Of a DNA stretch of 64,000 nt, positions 30,494 through 39,904 are shown piece after piece (position 1 is the stretch's first letter; the number at the start of each line of letters is the position of its first letter). Where the stretch lies: positions 186,001 through 250,000 of the forward strand of contig JAXHLY010000004.1 in the NCBI GenBank assembly GCA_034521715.1, read 5' to 3'. This stretch comes from Methylohalomonas sp034521715. Lineage in GTDB: Bacteria; Pseudomonadota; Gammaproteobacteria; Methylohalomonadales; Methylohalomonadaceae. Made by a program: the position numbers and the translations under genes. The notes beneath the pieces are model-generated. The model did no database searches and had not been told where the DNA came from. It saw only the letters and a list, made by a program, of their open reading frames with translations.

Positions 30494-31864
30494 TCAGTCG
30501 CCTCCATTGTCACGGAACTGGGCAGGATCAATACTGTGCTGTCCCAGCAGTTTATAAAACTCTGTCCGGTTACGCCCGGCGATACGCGCGGCGTTGGCTA
30601 CGTGGCCTTCTGTGATACGCATGACACTGATCAGGTAATCGCGCTCGAAGGCATCCTTGGCTTCCTTGAGTGTCTGGATCCTGCCGGGTTCATCATGCAA
30701 TGCCCGCTGTGCCAGACTCAATGGAATCGTCTCGGTTTTCGACAGGGTTACGCACAGGTCAATGACATTGGCAAGCTGGCGGATATTGCCAGGCCACAGT
30801 GCGGAAACCATATAGTCAAGTGCTTCGGGAGCGAAATGCTTGCGGCCCTTGTCCTGGCGCTGTTGCAAAAAATACTCGATGAACAGCGGTATGTCTTCAC
30901 GGCGTTCGGCCAGTGATGGCAGCTCCAGCGGTACGACGTTCAGGCGATAATACAGATCTTCGCGGAAGTCACCGCTCTTGACCGCCGTGGCCAGATCGCG
31001 ATGGGTCGCCGAAATCACGCGCACATCAACCGGGTACGTACGTGTCGACCCCACCGGCCGCACCTGGAAATCCTGCAGCACGCGCAGCAGCTTGACCTGC
31101 AGGCTCAGCGGCATGTCGCCGATTTCATCGAGAAACAGCGTGCCGCCGTTGGCTGCCAGTAACAGGCCTTCGTGCTTTGCTGAAGCGCCGGTGAAGGCAC
31201 CCTTTTCATGACCGAACAGTTCCGATTCGAGCAGTTGTTCGGGAAAGGCGCCGCAGTTGATCGGAATAAACGGCTTGTCGCGGCGCGGGCTGGCGTCATG
31301 AACGGCCTTGGCCAGAATTTCCTTGCCGGTGCCGGTATCACCCTGGATGAATACCGTGATGTCGCTGTCGGCGACCAGCTTGGCCTGCTCGACCAGATCC
31401 GTCATGATGCGGCTGCGATAAATCAGTTTCTGACTGAACGCGGCGTCTATTTTCGGATCGGCAGCACGGTTGACTGCCCGTTCGACCTGTTCGAGGAGTT
31501 CTTCGCGCTGGACGGGCTTGGTAAGAAAGGCGGCGGAGCCCAGGTGGGTCGCCTTGACCGCATCCGGTATCTGCGCCCTGCCGCTGAGCATGATAACCGG
31601 CAGCAACGGGGTGGTCTGATGGACGGTTGTTAACAGTGCCATACCGTCAATGTCTTCCATGAACAGATCGGTAATGACCAGTTGCGGCTGGCCGACGTCG
31701 ATTCGGCCGAGTGCCTCGCGCCCGCTGGTGGCGGTTATCACCTCGTAACCGGCCTTGTCGAGCCAGACACTCAGCAGCGACAGGATATCGTCGTCATCGT
31801 CAACCAGCAGCACGGTTGGCTGCGAGGTCCTGGCCGCATGGGACGCTTCTTGGTGTTCAGTCAC
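30494..31864 (-). CDS. NtrC-family sigma54-dependent response regulator
   Basis: A 456-residue activator. The receiver has TVLLVDDDDDILSLL, the phospho-Asp in LVITDLFMEDIDG and the Lys in AAFLTKPVQ. The AAA+ domain has the Walker A GDTGTGKE, the sigma54-contact loop ESELFGHEKGAFTGA, Walker B GGTLFLDEIG and the arginine-finger region. The Fis-type helix-turn-helix at the C-terminus is GHVANAARIAGRNRTEFYKLL. It should activate RpoN promoters when phosphorylated through the downstream Hpt and hybrid kinase. It resembles the GlrR/QseF subgroup, but the target genes are unknown. Confidence 0.92.
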   Translation of the reverse strand: MTEHQEASHAARTSQPTVLLVDDDDDILSLLSVWLDKAGYEVITATSGREALGRIDVGQPQLVITDLFMEDIDGMALLTTVHQTTPLLPVIMLSGRAQIPDAVKATHLGSAAFLTKPVQREELLEQVERAVNRAADPKIDAAFSQKLIYRSRIMTDLVEQAKLVADSDITVFIQGDTGTGKEILAKAVHDASPRRDKPFIPINCGAFPEQLLESELFGHEKGAFTGASAKHEGLLLAANGGTLFLDEIGDMPLSLQVKLLRVLQDFQVRPVGSTRTYPVDVRVISATHRDLATAVKSGDFREDLYYRLNVVPLELPSLAERREDIPLFIEYFLQQRQDKGRKHFAPEALDYMVSALWPGNIRQLANVIDLCVTLSKTETIPLSLAQRALHDEPGRIQTLKEAKDAFERDYLISVMRITEGHVANAARIAGRNRTEFYKLLGQHSIDPAQFRDNGGD

Positions 31865-31941
31865 GCCGAATTACTCCATGGTCTGCTCATGCCCCCTCAT
31901 TACGCCTGCTGCTGCCATTATAACTGATGACGGCAGCGCCG

Positions 31942-33774
31942 CTATTCCACGGTGACGGATTTGGCCAGATTGCGGGGCTGGTCGACATCAGCGCCCTTGA
32001 GCACGGCAATATGATAGGCAAACAGTTGCAACGGCACGGTATAGACAACGGGGCCGAGAATCTCGGGGACCGGCGCAACCGCCAGTACCCTGATATCGGC
32101 ATCGGATTTCACCACGGCATCGGTATCGGCGAACAAATACAGCACCCCGCCGCGGGCCCGGACTTCCTGCAGATTCGATTTGAGTTTTTCCAGCAGGCTG
32201 TCGTTGGGGGCGACGGCGATCACCGGCATATCCTCATCAACCAGGGCCAGCGGGCCGTGCTTGAGTTCGCCGGCGGCGTAGGCCTCGGCATGGATGTAGG
32301 AGATCTCCTTCAGTTTCAGCGCGCCTTCCATGGCGACCGGCAGCATTGTGCCACGGCCGAGATACAGGGCGTGATGCTTGTGCACGAAATCCTCGGCGAC
32401 TTTCTGGATGCGCTCGTTCAGCTGCAGCACGTTATTAACGCGACCCGGCAATGTCTCGAGCTGATCCACCAGGTCCCGTTCCTGTTCCGGCGTAATACGG
32501 TTGCGGCGACCGAGAGCGACTGTCATGAGCAGCAGCGCGACCAGCTGGGTGGTAAAGGCCTTGGTGGAGGCGACACCGATCTCGGGGCCGGCGCGGGTCA
32601 GGAACACCAGATCGGAGGCGCGCGTCAGCGAGCTTTCCGGGTTGTTGCAGATCGCCAGACTGGCAGCATAGCCGAGCTCTTTCGCCAGCGTCAGTGCCGC
32701 GAGGGTATCGGCCGTCTCCCCGGACTGGGATATGGTGACAAAAAGCGTATTCGCAGGGACGACATGCGCACGGTAGCGGTATTCACTGGCAATCTCGACC
32801 CGGCACGGCAGGCCGGCCAGTGCCTCCATCCAGTACGAGGCCACCAGCGCGGCATGATAACTGGTACCACAGGCAACGATATGAACCCCGGCGATACGAT
32901 CAAGAATAGCTTCGGCTGCCATGCCGAAGGCGCTGTCCAGCACCCGGCCGTCCTCGATACAGCCCGCCAGGGTATCGGCAATGGCGCCCGGCTGGCTGAA
33001 TATTTCCTTCAGCATATAATGCCGGTAACCGGCCTTGTCGACGGCATCAGCCGGCAGCTCCGAGGTCATCACGGGACGCATCACCTCGCGGCCCTGCGCA
33101 TCGTAAATGGTCAAACGATCCCGATGGATATCGGCGATGTCGCCGTCTTCCAGGAAAATGAAGCGCCGTGTAACCGGCAACAGGGCAAACACGTCGGAGG
33201 CGATGAAATGCTCGCCGATACCGACGCCGACGACCAGCGGACTGCCGCGGCGCGCGGCGACCAGGCGATCCGGCTCGTCGGTGTCGATGACGCCGATGGC
33301 ATAGGCGCCGTCCAGATCCTCCACCGTCGCCCTCACCGCCTGCAGCAGGTCATCAGTCACCGCCAGATGGGCATGGATACGGTTGACGACAACCTCGGTA
33401 TCGGTCTGCGATTCGAAGCCGTAACCTTCGTCACGCAGCCGGTCCCTTAAAAGATCATGGTTTTCGATAATGCCGTTGTGAACCAGTGCCACGGTGTCAC
33501 GGCAGACATGGGGATGGGCGTTGTCGACGCTGGGTCGGCCGTGCGTTGCCCAGCGCGTATGGGCGATACCGGTGCCGCCGGCCGGGCCGTTACCGGCAAC
33601 CGCCTGCGCCAGGTCGGCGACCTTGCCGAGCACGCGGGTACGCTGCAGCTGTCCGCCGGCGTCGAGCACCGCCAGGCCGGCGGAATCGTAGCCGCGGTAT
33701 TCCAGCCGCTTCAGGCCCTCAAGCAGTATCGGGAGCACGTCCCGCTGCGCAACCGCGCCAACAATGCCGCACAT
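31942..33774 (-). CDS. glmS: Glutamine--fructose-6-phosphate aminotransferase
   Basis: Makes glucosamine-6-phosphate, the first committed step toward peptidoglycan and LPS amino sugars. The 610-residue protein is complete. The N-terminal nucleophile Cys2 follows the initiator Met (CGIVGAV), and the glutaminase has HTRWATHG and HNGIIENH. The two SIS domains contain ACGTSYHAALVASYW, SQSGETADTLAAL and STKAFTTQL. The C-terminus ends ...NLAKSVTVE, as usual. It starts 5 bases after the Sel1 lipoprotein gene. No glmS ribozyme is expected in this group and none was seen. Confidence 0.96.
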   Translation of the reverse strand: MCGIVGAVAQRDVLPILLEGLKRLEYRGYDSAGLAVLDAGGQLQRTRVLGKVADLAQAVAGNGPAGGTGIAHTRWATHGRPSVDNAHPHVCRDTVALVHNGIIENHDLLRDRLRDEGYGFESQTDTEVVVNRIHAHLAVTDDLLQAVRATVEDLDGAYAIGVIDTDEPDRLVAARRGSPLVVGVGIGEHFIASDVFALLPVTRRFIFLEDGDIADIHRDRLTIYDAQGREVMRPVMTSELPADAVDKAGYRHYMLKEIFSQPGAIADTLAGCIEDGRVLDSAFGMAAEAILDRIAGVHIVACGTSYHAALVASYWMEALAGLPCRVEIASEYRYRAHVVPANTLFVTISQSGETADTLAALTLAKELGYAASLAICNNPESSLTRASDLVFLTRAGPEIGVASTKAFTTQLVALLLMTVALGRRNRITPEQERDLVDQLETLPGRVNNVLQLNERIQKVAEDFVHKHHALYLGRGTMLPVAMEGALKLKEISYIHAEAYAAGELKHGPLALVDEDMPVIAVAPNDSLLEKLKSNLQEVRARGGVLYLFADTDAVVKSDADIRVLAVAPVPEILGPVVYTVPLQLFAYHIAVLKGADVDQPRNLAKSVTVE

Positions 33775-33779
33775 GTCAG

Positions 33780-34328
33780 TTAACCGGACTCCCTGTGATT
33801 TTCAATTCGGGGGTTCGCCTTGGGTATTTCCCGTTCAGGCACGAAATCGTCGGTGGGATTGATAATGAACTGTGCCGCGGTACGGCGGGCCTTCATCTGC
33901 TGGTTCGGTGTCAGTTTATTGACCAGATTGTTGATATAGGCGTCGGCACCCTTGTTGCCCTGCTTGTCCGCGGCGTAAAACCACATGTAGGCGGTCAGAA
34001 AATCCTGCCCGGTTCCGCGGCCATCCTGGTACATCATCCCGGTATTGCGCTGGGCGCCCGGATGCCCCTGCCGTGCCGCCGACTCAAACCATTTCAGGGC
34101 CCTGCGATCATCACGCCTGACACCCAGTCCCAGGTAATAAATCGTGCCGATGGCGTTCTGTGCCTCCGCGTCGCCGGCCTCCGCCATGGGCAGCCACAGC
34201 TCGTGTGCCAGTTCGTACTGTTTGTTCTCGAATGCGACACGGGGATCCTCGGCCCGGCTGTTACAGCCGCCAAGCAGAAACAGGATCAGGCCAGTGATCG
34301 CCAGGCACTGTAAGAAGCGTGAATACAT
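33780..34328 (-). CDS. Sel1-repeat lipoprotein
   Basis: The 182-residue protein has a lipoprotein signal ending LFLLGGC (Cys22). Two Sel1-like repeats follow (AEAQNAIGTIYYLGLGVRRDDRRALKWFESAARQG and PGAQRNTGMMYQDGRGTGQDFLTAYMWFYAADKQG). The Sel1 fold usually mediates protein-protein contacts at the envelope. It is directly upstream of glmS with 5 bases between genes, so the two are probably co-transcribed, but a functional link to amino-sugar synthesis is not established. Confidence 0.85.
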   Translation of the reverse strand: MYSRFLQCLAITGLILFLLGGCNSRAEDPRVAFENKQYELAHELWLPMAEAGDAEAQNAIGTIYYLGLGVRRDDRRALKWFESAARQGHPGAQRNTGMMYQDGRGTGQDFLTAYMWFYAADKQGNKGADAYINNLVNKLTPNQQMKARRTAAQFIINPTDDFVPEREIPKANPRIENHRESG

Positions 34329-34384
34329 AGATAAGGTATGTCGAACCCGGCTACTTACAAATAACCGCCAACGCCTGTGTTAAT

Positions 34385-34461
34385 TGGTCGGGACGGCAGG
34401 ATTTGAACCTGCGACCCCCTGCACCCCATGCAGGTGCGCTACCAGACTGCGCTACGCCCCG
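34385..34461 (-). tRNA. tRNA-Pro (GGG)
   Basis: A 77-base cloverleaf on the minus strand. The acceptor CGGGGCG pairs with CGTCCCG; the T arm is GCAGGTTCAAATCCTGC; the anticodon stem CCTGC/GCAGG encloses ATGGGGT with anticodon GGG. The 3' CCA is encoded. It follows the MerR-type gene on the same strand. Confidence 0.95.
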
Positions 34462-34620
34462 ATGAATCAGGCCATTAAGATAACAAATTCAACAGGAATC
34501 GACGAGACAAAGATTCACTTCATCGTATCTCGTCGCTCGTGAAGTGTATCCCGGAACCCTGAGAAGATTGTACTTCAGGAAGACATCAATCCGCGTTAAT
34601 TTGCGTTCATTCGCGGACTG

Positions 34621-34977
34621 TTAACGTCGTAATATATCCAGCACCTCTTCCAGTTCGCTTCTGAGCTGCTTGATGATCTGCTGGCTCTGGTAGGAATCTT
34701 CCTTGGCCTCGCTGCTGGACAGGCGCTGACGGGCGCCGCCGATGGTGAAGCCCTGCTCATACAGCAGGCTGCGGATCTGGCGGATCAGGATGACGTCATG
34801 GCGCTGGTAGTAACGGCGGTTGCCGCGCCGTTTCAGCGGTTTAAGCTGCGGAAATTCCTGCTCCCAGTAACGCAATACGTGCGGCTTGACCGCGCACAGA
34901 TCGCTGACCTCACCGATGGTGAAGTAGCGCTTGCCGGGGATTGCCGGGAGTTCGCTATTGTTCGATGCTTCCAGCAT
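34621..34977 (-). CDS. MerR-family transcriptional regulator
   Basis: The 118-residue protein has an N-terminal MerR winged helix-turn-helix (YFTIGEVSDLCAVKPHVLRYWEQEFPQLKPLKRRGNRRYYQRHDVILIRQI) and a C-terminal coiled-coil dimer helix (QQIIKQLRSELEEVLDILRR). This small form next to ihfA is common in gammaproteobacteria; no effector domain or metal-binding cysteine is present. Its start overlaps the end of ihfA by 23 bases, so it belongs to the translation operon. Confidence 0.9.
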   Translation of the reverse strand: MLEASNNSELPAIPGKRYFTIGEVSDLCAVKPHVLRYWEQEFPQLKPLKRRGNRRYYQRHDVILIRQIRSLLYEQGFTIGGARQRLSSSEAKEDSYQSQQIIKQLRSELEEVLDILRR

Positions 34978-35257
34978 AGGCTTCCACTCGGGCCTTGAGT
35001 TTTTGTCCCGGACGGAAAGTCACGACCCGACGGGCACTTATGGGAATTTCCTCACCTGTTTTCGGATTACGGCCGGGACGCTGGTTCTTGTCACGCAGAT
35101 CGAAATTGCCGAAGCCGGAGAGCTTGACCTGGTCGCCCGCCTCCAGGGCCGCACGGATTTCCTCGAAAAACATCTCGACGATTTCCTTAGCCTCGCGCTT
35201 GTTGAGTCCGAGCTCCTCATACAGCCGTTCAGCCATTTCAGCTTTTGTGAGGGCCAT
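34955..35257 (-). CDS. ihfA: Integration host factor alpha subunit
   Basis: The 100-residue protein bends DNA as a heterodimer with IhfB. Signature segments are LTKAEMAERLYEELGLNKREAKEIVEMFFEEIR, VKLSGFGNFDLRDKNQRPGRNPKTGEEIPISARRVVTFRPGQKLK, with the Pro of the intercalating beta-arm in RPGRNPKTG. Length is normal. It follows pheT as in E. coli and is followed by the overlapping merR gene. Confidence 0.96.
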   Translation of the reverse strand: MALTKAEMAERLYEELGLNKREAKEIVEMFFEEIRAALEAGDQVKLSGFGNFDLRDKNQRPGRNPKTGEEIPISARRVVTFRPGQKLKARVEAYAGSIEQ

Positions 35258-35269
35258 AGGTCTTGTCCC

Positions 35270-37652
35270 TTATTCTCTCAATTCAGCGCGGAGTGTTGTC
35301 TTAAGCGCGCTCACCGCCCTGTCGACGAACGCGTCTACTTCAGTATCGGTAAGAGTGCTCGAAGATTTTTGAAAGGTCAAGCTTATTGCAAGACTTTTTT
35401 GCCCCGAATCAATACCTTCGCCTTGATACACGTCAAATAACTCTAGCTTATGTAGCACATCAGGCAGGCTCGCGCCAATACAATCGAGTACCTCGCCTGG
35501 CCGGCGTGTCGTCTCCGACAAGCACCAGCGAGATCGCGGCGGACGCTAGGATATCGTGACAATTCGTGGTATTTAGGCACATATTCCCGGCTGATCGGGT
35601 CTGTTAGCAGCTCGAACAGCCAAACGGGCTGTGCCAGTTCCAGTGCCTGCTGGTGTTCGGGATGCAGTGCCCCGACCATACCAACTAACTGATCATCAAT
35701 CATGATTTCGGCTGACTGGCCGGGATGCAGGGCTTGATGCGAGGCCCGCCGTGTCCGCCACCGGCAGCCGCCGAGGGTCAGCAAGGCCTCCAGGTCGTTC
35801 ATCAGGTCGGCAAAATCCACCGGCGCCACGGGGACGGCCCACTGCTGCGGATAGCGACTGCCATATGCGACCCCGGCAACCACATTTTCCTGTTTTATTT
35901 CAGGATCTTGCATCCTGAACCTGAGACCGGTTTCAAACAATCGCAGCCGCTCCTGCTGGCGATTCACATTATAAATTAGCGCCTGCAGCAGGCCCGGCCA
36001 CAGGCCCAGGCGCATATGGGTCATGTCAGCCGTAATGGGATTGGCCAGCGCCAGGCCGCTGTCCCCGTACAGTCTCTGCTGCAGGGCAGCGTCGCAGAAA
36101 CTGTAGGTAATGGCTTCAAAATAGCCGCGCTGGACCAGGACCTCGCGCAGCCGGCCCGGGTTGGCCGACTGTTCCGGCTCGGCCTTCATCTCCAGCGGCA
36201 ACGGGTAATGCCGGGCCCCGATCCGGTCGTAGCCGTGGATGCGGATCACCTCTTCGACCAGATCCGGTTCGATGGCAATATCAAAGCGGTGAGCCGGCGG
36301 CTGTACCGTCCAGCCGTCTTTGTGCCGTCCGACCGTCATGCCCAGCCGCTGCGAGGATTCCGGCGACCTCGGTATCGGTGATTTCAATACCCAGCAGCTG
36401 TTGCAGACGCCGGCGCCGCAGGCCCACGCTCGGCGCCGCCGGCAGATGTTCGTCGGCTGCTGGTCTCGTCGACCGGTCCCGGTTCGCCGCCGGCAATTTC
36501 CAGCAGCAGCGCGGTGGCCCGTTGCATGGCCCGGTGCTGGCCGCGGGGATCGACGCCGCGCTCGAACCGGTAGCTGGCATCGGTCTGGATGCCGAGCCGG
36601 CGGCCGCGGCCGCTGATCACTTCGGGCGCAAACCAGGCGCATTCAAGGTAGATATCCGTGCTATCGACCGATACGGCAGAGTCCGCGCCGCCCATGATGC
36701 CGGCCAGGCCGAGGGCGCCGCTGGTCGTCGGCAATGACGAGAAAATCTTTGTCGAGGCTGACTGGTCACTGGCCATCGAGCAGGCGTCAGCGTTTCGCCG
36801 TTCAAGCGCCCGGCGCGGCGTGAATGCCGCCGTTGATGCGTTTCAGATCATAGGCATGCATCGGCTGGCCGTATTCGAGCATCACATACTGGGTCACATC
36901 GACCACCGGACTGATGGGCCGGGTGCCGGCACGGCGCAGGCGTTCCTGCAGCCACAGCGGCGTCTGCACATCGGTACGCAGCCCGCGGATGATGCGGCCG
37001 AGTAAAGCGCGCGCAGTCGGCCGGCGCATCGACGCGCACCGGCACGTCTGTCTTCGTGCACCGGCTGGACCGGCGAAGTCTCCGAAGTTTTCAGGGGCAG
37101 GCTGAACAGGGCGGCCACTTCCCGGGCGACACCGAGCACGCTCAGACAATCGCCACGATTCGGCGTCAGTTCGATTTCGATCACCGTATCATCGAGATCG
37201 AGCAGTTCGTCGAGCGGCCGGCCGGCAGGCGCATCGACGGGCAGGTCCATCAGCCCGTCCGCTTCCTCCGCGAGGCCGAGTTCCACGGCGGAACACAGCA
37301 TGCCCTGCGACTCCACGCCGCGCAGCCTGCTCTCTTTGATCGTCTTGCCGTCCGGCAACCGGCCGCCGACCTGGGCGAGCGCGGCCTTCATGCCCTCGCG
37401 AACATTGGCGGCGCCGCAGACGATCTGCAGCTTTTCTTCTGTCCCGGCATTGACCCGGCAGACGCGCAGTTTGTCGGCATCCGGATGCGGTGCCACGGTT
37501 TCGACCTCGGCAACTACCACACCCTCGAAACCCGGATGCACGGACTCCACCGCCGTCACCTCGAGCCCGATCAGGCTGAGCTGCTCGGCCAGCGTTTCGG
37601 CATCGACGGGAACGTCGACGAATTCCTTGAGCCAATTCAGGCTGATTTTCAT
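35270..37652 (-). CDS. pheT: Phenylalanine--tRNA ligase beta subunit (several frameshifts)
   Basis: The N-terminus (MKISLNWLKEFVDVP, VVVAEVETVAPHPDADKLRVCRVN, GAANVREGMKAALAQVGGRLPDGKTI) is followed by the B3/B4 region, B5 (FDIAIEPDLVEEVIRIHGYDRI) and the catalytic-like core (PITADMTHMRLGLWPGLLQALIYN). The C-terminal anticodon-binding fold (SETTRRPGEVLD...AVSALKTTLRAELRE) ends at 35270. At least four frame switches occur (near 37080, 36800, 36580 and 35510), yet each part is a good match, so indel errors are likely. It lies between pheS and ihfA, 12 bases from ihfA. Confidence 0.92.
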
Positions 37653-37783
37653 AAGCACTCTATGCGAGCGGCGCTCATCGCTGCGAATTGCGTTCCTCGT
37701 TCCTAGTCACTCACTCCCTCGATGATCGATGATACAGGCCATATGATGGCGCGAGAACGAGACGACGAGCGGACGAGTAACGC

Positions 37784-38804
37784 TCATTTAAACTGTTCCA
37801 GAAACCGCAAATCGTTTTCGAAATTCAGGCGAATATCGTTAATGCCATAACGCAGCATGCCGAGACGCTCGATGCCCATGCCGAAGGCCCAGCCGGTATA
37901 GCGTTCCGGATCGATGTTACAGGCCGTCAGCACGTTCGGATGCACCATGCCGCAGCCGAGGACTTCCAGCCAGCCAGTCTGCTTGCATACCCGGCAACCG
38001 GCGCCGTTACAGAACAGGCAGCCGATATCCACCTCGGCGCCGGGCTCGACGAACGGAAAATAAGACGGCCGGAAGCGCATGCTGATATCGCGTTCGAAAA
38101 ACGCCTGCATGAAAGTCGTCAGAATACCCCGCAGGTTGGCCATGCTGACATTCTCGTCAACCAGCAGGCCTTCCAGCTGGTGGAACATCGGCGTATGCGT
38201 GACATCGTAATCACAGCGGTAGACACGGCCCTGCGCAATCATGCGTATCGGTGCACCCCGATCGCGCAGCGCGCGGATCTGCACCGGCGAGGTATGTGTG
38301 CGCAGCAGTAACGGCAAATCCTGCAGATAAAAGGTATCCATCTCGGCGCGCGCCGGATGGTTGGCCGGAATATTCAGCGCATCGAAGTTGTGGAACTCAT
38401 CCTCGATCTCGGGGCCGTGGGCCACTTCAAAACCGATACCTTCGAACAGGCGGCGCACCCGGTCCATGATACGCGTCACCGGGTGCAGGCCGCCGGGGCG
38501 CTGGCCGCAGCCCGGCAGGGTGACATCGACGCGTTCGTTCCGCAGACGCTGCTTCATAGCGGCGCCCTGCAGTGTCCCGCTTGCGGGACTCGATCGCGGA
38601 CTGGACGGTTTCCTTGGCGGCGTTGATCTTCTGGCCGGCGGCGGGGCGTTCCTCGGCCGACAGCTTGCCCAGTTGCTTGAGCTGCGCCGTTAGTCTGCCC
38701 TTCTTGCCCAGGTATTCGACCCGGATATCATCGAGCGCGGCCAGGTCTTCGGCCTTCCCGATGGCCTCCGTTGCTTCGCGGGTGAGTTGGTCGAGATCAC
38801 TCAT
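37784..38804 (-). CDS. pheS: Phenylalanine--tRNA ligase alpha subunit (one frameshift)
   Basis: The N-terminal coiled coil (LTREATEAIGKAEDLAALDDIRVEYLGKKGRLTAQLKQLGKL) is separated by a frame change near 38565 from the class II catalytic core: HPVTRIMDRVRRLFEGIGFEVAHGPEIEDEFHNFDALNIPANHPAR, the motif-2 region YRCDYDVTHTPMFHQLEGL and the motif-3 segment GWAFGMGIERLGMLRYGINDIR. Together with pheT it charges tRNA-Phe. Its start is close to cassette E6, which separates it from rplT. Confidence 0.93.
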
Positions 38805-38811
38805 TAGTCGT

Positions 38812-39008
38812 TTATTGGTTGACTGGTTAAATAGTTGACTAGTTTATCGGTTGATTGGTTGATTAGTTGATTAGTTTATCGGCTAATTGGTTGATTGGTT
38901 ATATGTGGGAGCCGATTCCATCGGCGATTCATTGAAATCGCGGACATAGTCCGCTCCCACCAGGGATCTACTAATGCAACCAATCAACAAATGAACCAGT
39001 TAACCAAA
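38812..39008. repeat. Inverted octamer-array cassette E6 with REP core (rplT-pheS spacer)
   Basis: Degenerate GGTTGATT-type units (38815-38900) lead into a GTGGGAGC...GCTCCCAC palindrome (38905-38960). Inverted AACCAATC/AACCAGTT-type units (38976-39008) follow, ending against the rplT terminator. The design is the same as in E1-E5, but the core is a REP element. Confidence 0.8.
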
Positions 39009-39050
39009 CCTAAAACAAAAAAGGGAAAGGCACATGTCCTTTCCCTTTAC
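39009..39050 (-). terminator. Intrinsic terminator after rplT
   Basis: On the minus strand an 11-bp stem (AAAGGGAAAGG/CCTTTCCCTTT, 39020-39049) with a short loop is followed by TTTTTTGTTTTAGG. It would end the thrS-infC-rpmI-rplT transcript, so pheST may need its own promoter in or beyond cassette E6. Confidence 0.85.
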
Positions 39051-39074
39051 TGAAGCATCGGATTGTGTTGCTGT

Positions 39075-39434
39075 TCAGCTGGCGAGAGAGGCACGAGCCT
39101 GTTCTGCCAGTTGACCGAAAGCCTGCTTGTCATTGACGGCAATATCGGCGAGTACCTTGCGATCGACCTCGATACCGGCCTTCTGCAGACCGTTAATGAA
39201 ACGACTGTAACTCAGGCCGAACTCCCGTGCGGCGGCGTTGATACGCACGATCCACAGGGCGCGGAATTCCCGCTTCCGGTTGCGGCGATCCCGATAGGCG
39301 TATTGGCCGGCCTTGGTGACCGCCTGGGTGGCAACACGGTAAACATTCTTGCGGCGGCCGTAGTAACCCTTGGCCTGCTCGATAACCTTCTTGTGCTTGG
39401 CGCGTGCAGTAACGCCACGTTTGACTCTGGGCAT
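39075..39434 (-). CDS. rplT: 50S ribosomal protein L20
   Basis: The 119-residue protein is complete and starts PRVKRGVTARAKHKKVIEQAKGYYGRRKNVYRVA, with the RDRRNRKREFRALWIVRINAAAREFGLSYSRFINGL core. L20 is an early 23S rRNA assembly protein and, in enterobacteria, represses the rpmI-rplT mRNA. It is the last gene before the strong terminator, and is separated from rpmI by cassette E3. Confidence 0.97.
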   Translation of the reverse strand: MPRVKRGVTARAKHKKVIEQAKGYYGRRKNVYRVATQAVTKAGQYAYRDRRNRKREFRALWIVRINAAAREFGLSYSRFINGLQKAGIEVDRKVLADIAVNDKQAFGQLAEQARASLAS

Positions 39435-39550
39435 TGACTCTATTCCTCGTTTTCGTAGTTACCTGCTCATCGTCATTATCAAATGACAATGCCCTCGATT
39501 TTCGGTCCCTGTTCCCTCGTTGCCGGGGTAAGGGTGAGGGGTTTGTTCAT

Positions 39551-39703
39551 GTGAAACGTGAAACGTGAAACGAAAATTGGAAGTACCGGGAACTTTTCAG
39601 TTCCTTCTATCCAAAAATTCACGATTCACGATTCACGATTCACGATTCACGATTCACGATTCACGATTCACGATTCACGATTCACGATTCACGATTCACG
39701 CAT
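39551..39703. repeat. Inverted heptamer-array cassette E3 (rpmI-rplT spacer)
   Basis: Three exact GTGAAAC units (39551-39571), a 45-bp core (39572-39616, with ACCGGGAACTTTTCAGTTCC forming a perfect GGAACT/AGTTCC hairpin), then about 12 ATTCACG units to 39700. The restored rpmI stop codon (39696-39698) lies in the last unit. The core aligns with that of E1 with one 2-base gap. Confidence 0.88.
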
Positions 39704-39894
39704 ACGGCAACAGCCGATGCGACTTCCTTGTGATCAGCGGCATCAATCTCCGCCGTCGGCCGCAGCTGGCGCATACGCTTGGTCGGCTTCTTGGTCAGGA
39801 TATGGCTGCGAAACGACTGCCGGTGGCGGAACTTGCCGCTGGCGGAACGCTTGAACCGCTTGGCCGCACCTCTGTTGGTCTTCATCTTTGGCAT
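39696..39894 (-). CDS. rpmI: 50S ribosomal protein L35 (one-base insertion near the end)
   Basis: The chain starts MPKMKTNRGAAKRFKRSASGKFRHRQSFRSHILTKKPTKRMRQLRPTAEIDAADHKE, as expected. The open frame then runs wrongly into the heptamer array. Shifting one base after KE restores the family ending HRLLPYA and a TGA at 39696-39698, giving the normal 65 residues. That stop codon is the first TGA of the array. The gene is small, essential and conserved, so the insertion is probably a sequencing error. Confidence 0.95.
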
Positions 39895-39904
39895 TACGAA
39901 TTAC

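Noticed and set aside
31927..33450. 507-codon ORF antisense to glmS
   Set aside because: Glycine- and histidine-rich composition and exact antisense overlap with an intact, conserved glmS show that it is a shadow of GC-rich coding DNA.
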